Assembly: GCA_021768055.1 (NCBI GenBank)
Contig: JAASSE010000079.1
Span: 1-5,919, forward strand
Direction of reading: 5' to 3'
Length of the DNA: 5,919 nt
Source of the DNA: Gammaproteobacteria bacterium
Lineage (GTDB): Bacteria > Pseudomonadota > Gammaproteobacteria > SZUA-229
The position numbers and the translations under genes are program-made. The notes under the pieces were generated by a model, which made no database searches, had not been told where the DNA came from, and saw nothing but the letters and a program-made list of their open reading frames with translations. This document shows positions 1-5,919 of this stretch, piece after piece. Positions within the stretch are counted from its first letter, which is position 1; every line of letters begins with the position of its first letter.

Positions 1-438
1 ACCAAAGCCAGGGTTGACCGACATCAACAAGACCATGTCGACCTTGTCGATCACATACTCGAGGTAGCTCAGCGGTGTTGCCGGGTTGAACACAAGCCCG
101 CTTTTGCAGCCGTTATCGCGTACCAGTTGCAGGCTGCGATCGACATGTTCCGAGGCCTCAGGGTGAAACGTAATATAGGTTGCACCGGCCTTGGCAAAAT
201 CGGGGATGATGCGGTCGACCGGTTTCACCATCAGGTGAACGTCGATCGGCGCGGTGACACCATGGTTGCGCAGGGCCTCGCACACCAGCGGGCCAATCGT
301 CAGGTTGGGCACATAGTGGTTGTCCATCACATCGAAATGCACGATATCGGCACCGGACTTGAGCACGTTATCGACTTCTTCACCCAGCCGCGCGAAGTCG
401 GCTGACAGGATGGACGGGGCGATCTGGTAATCTGCCAT
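1..438 (-). CDS. rpe: Ribulose-phosphate 3-epimerase, N-terminal 146 residues (cut by window edge)
   Basis: This enzyme interconverts D-ribulose 5-phosphate and D-xylulose 5-phosphate in the cytoplasm, in the pentose phosphate pathway and, in autotrophs, the Calvin cycle. I translated the minus strand from the ATG at 436-438. The protein begins [20 protein letters not shown], the classic family opening. It continues with the metal and active-site stretch [12 protein letters not shown] (His34, Asp36), DVHLMV (His68 is the second metal histidine) and MSVNPGFG at residues 139-146, where the window ends. The missing part, about 80 residues, should hold the catalytic acid and the phosphate-binding loop. 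The start is supported by an AGAGGA ribosome binding site (445-450) with a 6-base spacer. The gene diverges from the CopD-like gene at 601. The family is certain. The only unknown is the part outside the window. Confidence 0.97.
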   Translation of the reverse strand, partial: MADYQIAPSILSADFARLGEEVDNVLKSGADIVHFDVMDNHYVPNLTIGPLVCEALRNHGVTAPIDVHLMVKPVDRIIPDFAKAGATYITFHPEASEHVDRSLQLVRDNGCKSGLVFNPATPLSYLEYVIDKVDMVLLMSVNPGFG

Positions 439-457
439 GATTGTTCCTCTTATTGGT

Positions 458-480
458 GCTCCGGCATGTTGCACCGGAGC
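458..480 (-). other. Perfect inverted repeat in the rpe 5' leader
   Basis: The arms GCTCCGG (458-464) and CCGGAGC (474-480) pair perfectly over 7 bp, mostly G-C, around a 9-base loop. There is no U-tract on either side, so it is not an intrinsic terminator. It lies 7 bases upstream of the rpe ribosome binding site in the transcript. With the candidate -10 box at 486-491 it would form the very 5' end of the mRNA. It could stabilise the transcript or be a protein-binding operator. Confidence 0.5.
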
Positions 481-485
481 TGAGT

Positions 486-491
486 ATTCTA
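486..491 (-). promoter_or_regulatory. Candidate -10 box for rpe
   Basis: On the minus strand the bases read TAGAAT, five of six matches to the sigma-70 -10 consensus, 48 bases before the rpe ATG. I see no good -35 box at 16-18 bases upstream; the hexamer at 17 bases is AATGTT. Transcription would then start near 478-480, which coincides with the first base of the hairpin at 458-480. This is inference from sequence only. Confidence 0.35.
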
Positions 492-503
492 AAGGGCGCA
501 CAC

Positions 504-509
504 TTTACA
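504..509 (+). promoter_or_regulatory. Candidate -35 box for the CopD-like gene
   Basis: TTTACA matches the sigma-70 -35 consensus at five of six positions. A weak -10 candidate, TTTATC (529-534, three of six matches), follows after 19 bases. The rest of the 439-600 gap offers nothing better for the plus-strand gene. The call is weak. Confidence 0.2.
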
Positions 510-564
510 ACATTGTGGCTGCCGAGTCTTTATCCCCAGTACCTCATGAAATTCAGGGGCCAAA

Positions 565-592
565 CCGGTAAGATGCTCGCGGGTCTAACCGG
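565..592 (+). promoter_or_regulatory. Hairpin overlapping the ribosome binding site of the CopD-like gene
   Basis: The arm CCGGTAAGA (565-573) pairs with TCTAACCGG (584-592): eight base pairs with one A-A mismatch, closing a 10-base loop. The 3' arm includes the first two G residues of the Shine-Dalgarno sequence GGAGA (591-595), which sits 5 bases before the ATG at 601. When folded, the structure would partly hide the ribosome binding site. No known riboswitch class is recognisable. Confidence 0.35.
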
Positions 593-600
593 AGACAGCC

Positions 601-1056
601 ATGACCATCAGTATCGCCCTGCATTTGCTCGCCGCCCTTGTCTGGGTTGGCGGTATGTTTTTCGCACACCAGGCGCTGCGCCCTGCTGCCGCGGGTGTGC
701 TGGAACCGCCCCACCGGCTGCAGTTGTGGGTACAGGTGTTCAAACGATTTTTTCTCTGGGTATGGCTCAGCGTGATCCTGCTGCTGGTCACCGGTTACTG
801 GATGCTGTTCAGTTATTTCGGCGGCTTTGCCGGCGCGGCGATGCATATCCACATCATGCACGGTGCCGGCCTGGTGATGGTCGCGATTTACCTGCATGTG
901 TTCTTTGCGCCCTACCGCCGCCTGCGCCATGCGGTGATCGTGCAGGACTATGCCGAAGGCGGCAAACAGCTGGCCCAGATCCGCAAGCTGGTCGGCCTGA
1001 ACCTGCTGATCGGCCTCAGCGTGGTTGCCGTCGCCAGCGCCGGTCGTTATATCTAG
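601..1056 (+). CDS. CopD-like small integral membrane protein (151 aa)
   Basis: This is a small inner-membrane protein resembling the CopD family, a name taken from copper resistance; its real substrate is unproven. Four hydrophobic segments are visible at about residues 4-22, 52-70, 85-104 and 130-148. The first carries HLLAALVWVGGMFF and the last follows RKLVGLNLLIG, both typical of the CopD-like family. Histidines at 8, 23, 82, 84, 87 and 99 lie in or near the membrane segments and could bind heme b or copper (inference). A Shine-Dalgarno GGAGA (591-595) stands 5 bases before the ATG, which supports this start. The protein is much shorter than full CopD and is probably a stand-alone domain. 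It diverges from rpe and precedes the cytochrome c gene by 149 bases, with a weak terminator between them, so it is probably its own transcription unit. Confidence 0.8.
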   Translation: MTISIALHLLAALVWVGGMFFAHQALRPAAAGVLEPPHRLQLWVQVFKRFFLWVWLSVILLLVTGYWMLFSYFGGFAGAAMHIHIMHGAGLVMVAIYLHVFFAPYRRLRHAVIVQDYAEGGKQLAQIRKLVGLNLLIGLSVVAVASAGRYI

Positions 1057-1060
1057 GAAA

Positions 1061-1082
1061 GCCCTGACTTAATCTGGGCATT
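1061..1082 (+). terminator. Weak hairpin after the CopD-like gene
   Basis: GCCCTGA (1061-1067) pairs with TCTGGGC (1073-1079) with one T-T mismatch and a 5-base loop, just 4 bases after the stop codon. Only ATTT follows, so termination by this element alone would be inefficient. Confidence 0.35.
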
Positions 1083-1104
1083 TCCACACAAATGCGAACT
1101 TTTC

Positions 1105-1131
1105 TTAACTACTAAATTAAGGTATTATAAT
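1105..1131 (+). promoter_or_regulatory. Promoter of the cytochrome c gene
   Basis: A perfect -10 box TATAAT lies at 1126-1131. The best -35 candidate is TTAACT (1105-1110, four of six matches) at a short 15-base spacing. Alternatives at 17-18 bases (TCTTAA, TTCTTA) match less well. Transcription would start near 1138 and give a leader of about 68 bases. An inverted repeat CTTAA (1104-1108) and TTAAG (1117-1121) lies over the -35 and spacer region, where a repressor or activator could bind. The surrounding bases are AT-rich compared with the flanking genes, as expected for a promoter. Confidence 0.6.
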
Positions 1132-1152
1132 CCGCTTATACAGATTCAGGCC

Positions 1153-1173
1153 GCGCTTACCTGTTCCAAGCGC
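1153..1173 (+). other. Leader hairpin upstream of the cytochrome c gene
   Basis: GCGCTT (1153-1158) pairs perfectly with AAGCGC (1168-1173) around a 9-base loop in the predicted 5' leader. It ends 22 bases before the Shine-Dalgarno site and leaves that site free. A seven-T run (1188-1194) follows 14 bases later, too far away to make it an intrinsic terminator. A role in mRNA stability is possible. Confidence 0.35.
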
Positions 1174-1205
1174 ATGATTATTAACAGTTTTTTTCGGAGA
1201 ACATT

Positions 1206-1514
1206 ATGAAACGTCAAATTCTGTCTGTACTGTCTGCTGTTGCACTGGCCGCCGCCGCAAATGTAGCTTCTGCTGCTGACGTTGCTGCCGGTAAAGCCAA
1301 GGCCGCTACCTGTGGTGGTTGTCATGGTGCCAACGGTATCAGTGCGGTACCGAACTACCCGAACCTGGCTGGTCAGAAATCTGCTTACATGATCAAGCAG
1401 ATGAAAGCCTTCAAGGATGGCACACGTAAAGACCCGTCCATGAATGCGATGGCCAAGCCACTGAGTGATGCTGACATGGCCAACCTCGCTGCTTACTACG
1501 AAAGCCTCAAGTAA
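1206..1514 (+). CDS. Periplasmic monoheme class I cytochrome c (c553/c4-like domain)
   Basis: This is a small soluble electron carrier, exported and fitted with one covalently bound heme c. The 102-residue precursor has a signal peptide with basic start MKRQ, a hydrophobic core and cleavage expected after ASA (residues 21-23), leaving a mature protein of about 79 residues. The heme-binding motif CGGCH is at 36-40, with His40 the axial ligand. Met79 or Met82 in the stretch [14 protein letters not shown] is the likely sixth ligand, and the C-terminal helix [11 protein letters not shown] is typical of c553/c4 domains. GGAGA (1196-1200) with a 5-base spacer supports the start. The gene has its own promoter with a perfect -10 box and is followed by a strong terminator at 1547-1582. 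Its electron donor and acceptor cannot be read from sequence; a terminal oxidase or a dehydrogenase partner is plausible. Confidence 0.95.
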   Translation: MKRQILSVLSAVALAAAANVASAADVAAGKAKAATCGGCHGANGISAVPNYPNLAGQKSAYMIKQMKAFKDGTRKDPSMNAMAKPLSDADMANLAAYYESLK

Positions 1515-1546
1515 GTCTAGACCAGACCGGGTGTGTTGATTACCCG

Positions 1547-1582
1547 AAGCCCCATGGGTCGAAAAGCCTGTGGGGCTTTTTT
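1547..1582 (+). terminator. Strong intrinsic terminator overlapping the start of the DUF3187 gene
   Basis: AAGCCCCA (1547-1554) pairs perfectly with TGGGGCTT (1571-1578) over 8 bp around a 16-base loop, and the T-run 1577-1582 follows directly. This is a textbook rho-independent terminator, 32 bases after the cytochrome c stop codon. Unusually, the hairpin is also coding: its 5' arm ends on the A of the likely ATG start (1554) of the next gene, and the 3' arm and T-run encode the hydrophobic part of that gene's signal peptide. Confidence 0.75.
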
Positions 1583-2534
1583 ATTGTCGCTGATACTGTC
1601 GGTGCCAGCTGCAAACGCTGAACCGTTTCAGACCCGGGAGCAAAATCCGTTCACGCTGGTCTACGGGCAACCGCTGCCGACCCCTGCACGCATTCCCACT
1701 GCTGGCAAGCTCAACTACACCGCTTCACTGGATGTGGCCAATACAGTCAATATCGAAGTCAAGGGCAGTGAATCACTCTACGTCGATTTCGAGTCCTACC
1801 AGCTGAGCCTTGGCGGCGTATACAGTCTCAATGACAAGTGGGCGCTGAAACTGGATGTTCCGTTCATCTACCGAGGCAGTGGCGTGTTTGACCACGCGAT
1901 CGATGAATGGCACGAGCTGCTGGGATTGCCCGAGGGTGATAGACCGCTGGTAGCGGAAGACCAGTTCAATATCTTCTATGACGCTAATGGCATCACCAGC
2001 TATAACCTCAGCAGCTCGAAATCCGGTATCGCAGACAGCCAACTGGGTATCGGCTACAGCCTGCATCAGGATGAACAGTCCGCACTGAGCATTTGGGCAT
2101 CCATTGACATGCCCACCGGTGACAACACAAGGTTGACTGGCAACGATGATTTTGATTACGCGTTCTGGCTCGCCGGCTCATATAACCTGGGTGATCGGTC
2201 ATCCGCTTATGCCAACCTCGGTGCGGTACTACCGGGCGATTCGGTGTTAACCGATTTGGAAACAGAAAGTGCAGTGTTGTACGGCTACGCAGGTGCGCAG
2301 TTTGCATTCAATCCAACTATCGCAGTTAAGTTACAGCTGGGTGCCCACTCGGGCTATTATGAAAATACCAGCCTAGAGTTTCTTGGCGAGACGCTGTTAC
2401 TCACGTTGGGCGCCACTTTCACTACCAGCAACTGTTCTGCGCTGGACATCGGCCTCAGTGAAGATGTTAAAGTCGATGCCTCCCCGGATGTCAGTCTGTT
2501 GCTGAGCTGGAAATCAACGTTCGGTGAGTGTTGA
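1554..2534 (+). CDS. DUF3187 family protein, predicted outer-membrane beta-barrel
   Basis: This exported protein of unknown function belongs, as far as I can recognise, to DUF3187, found in the outer membrane of proteobacteria. From the ATG at 1554 it has 326 residues and a clean signal peptide (MGRK, then a hydrophobic core, cleavage after ANA at residues 20-22). The mature protein opens with EPFQTREQNPFTLVYGQPLP, the family signature. The rest alternates polar and hydrophobic residues with many Gly, Tyr and Ser, as in a beta-barrel (for example LSIWASIDMPTGD and YAFWLAGSYNLGD). A GTG at 1533 would add seven residues (ending at the same stop) and is the main alternative; neither start has a good ribosome binding site. 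The final strand ends in Phe but is followed by Gly-Glu-Cys, and Cys294 could pair with Cys326. The terminator across its start implies limited read-through or separate control. It converges with dusA. Confidence 0.85.
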   Translation: MGRKACGAFLLSLILSVPAANAEPFQTREQNPFTLVYGQPLPTPARIPTAGKLNYTASLDVANTVNIEVKGSESLYVDFESYQLSLGGVYSLNDKWALKLDVPFIYRGSGVFDHAIDEWHELLGLPEGDRPLVAEDQFNIFYDANGITSYNLSSSKSGIADSQLGIGYSLHQDEQSALSIWASIDMPTGDNTRLTGNDDFDYAFWLAGSYNLGDRSSAYANLGAVLPGDSVLTDLETESAVLYGYAGAQFAFNPTIAVKLQLGAHSGYYENTSLEFLGETLLLTLGATFTTSNCSALDIGLSEDVKVDASPDVSLLLSWKSTFGEC

Positions 2535-2560
2535 TCCGCTGCTAACTCTTCAGGGACTTA
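2535..2560. other. Short convergent gap without a visible terminator
   Basis: The plus-strand DUF3187 gene and the minus-strand dusA end 26 bases apart. I see no GC-rich hairpin with a T-run on either strand in the gap or in the last bases of either gene. Transcripts may overlap here or end by Rho. Confidence 0.4.
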
Positions 2561-3526
2561 TTATCCGACCAGCTTCTGCTGTGCTTCTCTGATAACCACA
2601 ACGCCGGCATCGGGCAGATGCGCATGCTGGCTCAAATGCCTTTTCCAGGCCGACGAACCCGGAACGTGCTTGTGCAAGCCGTGGATATGGCGGGTAATGG
2701 ATTGCAACCGTGTTCCTGCTTGCAGCTGTTGTTCGACATACGGCACTAACCTGTCGATAACCTCGTTACGATCAGGCGCCGCGCGGTCATCCCCGTAAAA
2801 CAGCCTGTCGACCTGTGCCAACAGGTACGGATTATGATAAGCCTCCCGACCCAGCATCACTCCGTCTACGTGCTGCAGATGCGTTTTCATCTGCTCAACC
2901 GTCTTGATGCCACCGTTAATAACGATTTCAAGCTGCGGGTGCTCCCGCTTCAAACGATAGACGACATCATAGTGAAGCGGTGGAATGTCCCGGTTCTGTT
3001 TCGGATTCAAACCCTGCAGCCAGGCCTTGCGTGCATGCACAATAAAGGTATTACGGCCTGAAGCTGCAACAACGTTTACGAAATGCTCGAAGGCTTCGTA
3101 ACCTTCCATGTGATCGATACCGATACGGCACTTCACTGTCACCGGAATATTGACGGCTGCTTGCATTGCAGCCACGCACTCGGCAACCAGTTCCGGCTCT
3201 GCCATTAAACAGGCACCGATGCGTCCCGACTGCACCCGGTCACTGGGACAACCGACATTAAGATTCACTTCCGCATAACCCGCCTGTTCAGCAATGCGGC
3301 TGCACTGTGCCAGTTCAACAGGATCGCTGCCGCCCAGCTGCAGCGCCAGCGGCTGTTCATCGGCATGGAAACCGATCAACCGTTCACGATCACCATGCAG
3401 CAGCGCGCTGGTGGTGACCATTTCGCTATACAGCAGCACATGCCGCGATATCAGGCGCAGAAAATAACGCGCATGACGGTCGGTGTAACCCATCATCGGC
3501 GCAATAGAGACGGTGCGTTTTAACAT
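2561..3526 (-). CDS. dusA: tRNA-dihydrouridine(20/20a) synthase DusA
   Basis: This FMN enzyme reduces uridine to dihydrouridine at positions 20 and 20a of the tRNA D-loop, using NADPH. At 321 residues it has the normal length. The TIM-barrel domain shows SIAPMMGYTDRH (7-18), the catalytic cysteine Cys93 in NLNVGCPSDRVQSGR, Lys132 in VTVKCRIG, His164 in FIVHARKAWLQGL, and the DusA-specific stretch NPKQNRDIPPL (174-184). INGGIK (204-209) and GVMLGREAYHNPYLLA (222-237) bind FMN phosphate. The C-terminal tRNA-binding helical domain begins near 250 and has ITRHIHGLHKHVPGSSAWKR where most DusA proteins have GLFxGxPGARxWRR. No Shine-Dalgarno site is visible and an in-frame TAA lies four codons upstream, so this ATG is the only reasonable start. 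It lies 47 bases after the thioredoxin-family gene on the same strand. Confidence 0.96.
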   Translation of the reverse strand: MLKRTVSIAPMMGYTDRHARYFLRLISRHVLLYSEMVTTSALLHGDRERLIGFHADEQPLALQLGGSDPVELAQCSRIAEQAGYAEVNLNVGCPSDRVQSGRIGACLMAEPELVAECVAAMQAAVNIPVTVKCRIGIDHMEGYEAFEHFVNVVAASGRNTFIVHARKAWLQGLNPKQNRDIPPLHYDVVYRLKREHPQLEIVINGGIKTVEQMKTHLQHVDGVMLGREAYHNPYLLAQVDRLFYGDDRAAPDRNEVIDRLVPYVEQQLQAGTRLQSITRHIHGLHKHVPGSSAWKRHLSQHAHLPDAGVVVIREAQQKLVG

Positions 3527-3532
3527 GCGCGT

Positions 3533-3538
3533 ATTTTA
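3533..3538 (-). promoter_or_regulatory. Candidate -10 box giving a leaderless dusA mRNA
   Basis: On the minus strand the bases read TAAAAT, five of six matches to the -10 consensus, only 6 bases before the dusA ATG. A start about 7 bases downstream of it falls on the A of the ATG. The -35 region at 17 bases (CAAATT) is poor. Either this is chance or dusA has a leaderless promoter in addition to read-through from the upstream gene. Confidence 0.25.
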
Positions 3539-3573
3539 CAGCAAGCTGATCACAGAATTTGAGTATGCACGCT

Positions 3574-5538
<1,965 letters not shown>

Positions 5539-5540
5539 GA

Positions 5541-5919
5541 TTACAATCGTGATGCCAGTTCCGCACCCTGCCTGATGGCGCGTTCTGCATCGAGCTCCCG
5601 CGCTTCATCTGCCCCGCCGATAACATGTACGGTCCTGGTGCCGTCTTCAAGTTCATCTGCCAGCGTTCTATTCGGGTTTTGTCCGGCACAGATAATAACG
5701 TGGTCGACTGCTAGTAGACGTTGCTCGCCACCGACTGTGATATGCAATCCCTGATCATCAATGCTGTCGTATTCAACACCACTGAGCATTTCGACACCTG
5801 CCTGTCTTAGTGACAACCGGTGTATCCAACCTGTAGTTTTGCCTAATGTTGCACCTGGCTTGCTGTGTTTGCGTTGCAGCATAACAATGCTCCGCTTTGC
5901 GTGGTGACCGACAGGCCGT
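5541..5919 (-). CDS. fadH: 2,4-dienoyl-CoA reductase (NADPH), C-terminal 125 residues (cut by window edge)
   Basis: FadH reduces 2,4-dienoyl-CoA intermediates during beta-oxidation of unsaturated fatty acids, using NADPH, FAD, FMN and a 4Fe-4S cluster. Only the C-terminal end lies in the window, running in from the right edge with [17 protein letters not shown]. The visible motifs are [44 protein letters not shown] and [22 protein letters not shown]. They match my memory of the E. coli FadH C-terminus nearly word for word and belong to the FAD/NADPH-binding domain. The N-terminal TIM-barrel with FMN and the iron-sulfur cysteines lie outside the window. An internal ATG at 5880-5882 is not the true start, since the frame stays open upstream to the edge. 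The TAA at 5541-5543 is 2 bases before the ATG of the thioredoxin-family lipoprotein, which points to one operon. Confidence 0.93.
   Translation of the reverse strand, partial: RPVGHHAKRSIVMLQRKHSKPGATLGKTTGWIHRLSLRQAGVEMLSGVEYDSIDDQGLHITVGGEQRLLAVDHVIICAGQNPNRTLADELEDGTRTVHVIGGADEARELDAERAIRQGAELASRL

Noticed and set aside
127..405. A plus-strand open frame opposite rpe
   Set aside because: The opposite strand encodes an unmistakable epimerase; the His/Val/Gly-rich product is a by-product of that coding strand.
553..930. A 125-codon minus-strand open frame opposite the CopD-like gene
   Set aside because: Its predicted protein is rich in Gln, His and Arg and has no recognisable domain, while the plus-strand frame has clear membrane helices and a ribosome binding site. 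It is a shadow frame.
441..1067. A 208-codon plus-strand frame overlapping the CopD-like gene
   Set aside because: It becomes a Pro/Arg/Cys-rich sequence typical of a GC-rich off-frame and lacks any motif.
1153..1194. Leader hairpin plus seven-T run as an attenuator of the cytochrome c gene
   Set aside because: Fourteen bases separate the stem from the T-run, too many for an intrinsic terminator.

Overview
The window looks like ordinary chromosome of a gammaproteobacterium. The main clues are a DusA-type tRNA-dihydrouridine synthase, an FadH-type 2,4-dienoyl-CoA reductase very close to the enterobacterial protein, a DUF3187 outer-membrane protein and a small soluble class I cytochrome c. Base composition appears moderate and even throughout. 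A respiring, free-living organism is likely, but I cannot name the genus. There are six protein genes, two of them cut by the window edges, and no RNA gene, insertion sequence, CRISPR array or phage gene that I can see.

Layout. The left edge holds the first 146 codons of rpe (ribulose-phosphate 3-epimerase) on the minus strand. It diverges from a small four-helix CopD-like membrane protein (601-1056, plus). A 149-base regulatory gap follows, with a good -10 box and a leader hairpin. Then comes a secreted monoheme cytochrome c (1206-1514) and, 39 bases after its stop, a predicted outer-membrane beta-barrel protein of the DUF3187 family (about 1554-2534). A strong intrinsic terminator lies across the start of the DUF3187 gene. 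From 2561 to the right edge everything is on the minus strand. Read in the direction of transcription the order is the 3' end of fadH, a lipoprotein of the DUF255/YyaL/SPATA20 thioredoxin-plus-alpha-barrel family (2 bases after fadH), and dusA (47 bases further on). The two halves converge at 2535-2560.

How the genes fit together. The plus-strand genes all encode envelope proteins: an inner-membrane protein with several histidines, a periplasmic heme protein and an outer-membrane protein. They may contribute to envelope redox or metal chemistry, but only adjacency supports this. On the minus strand, the tight fadH-thioredoxin lipoprotein spacing suggests co-transcription and translational coupling. 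dusA may be read from the same transcript or from its own, possibly leaderless, promoter. rpe serves the pentose phosphate or Calvin cycle and is unrelated to the rest.

The most interesting signals are regulatory: a terminator inside a start/signal-peptide region, a hairpin that covers the ribosome binding site of the CopD-like gene, and a hairpin predicted at the very 5' end of the rpe mRNA. The lipoprotein form of a normally soluble thioredoxin family is also notable. I found no clear new multi-gene system.
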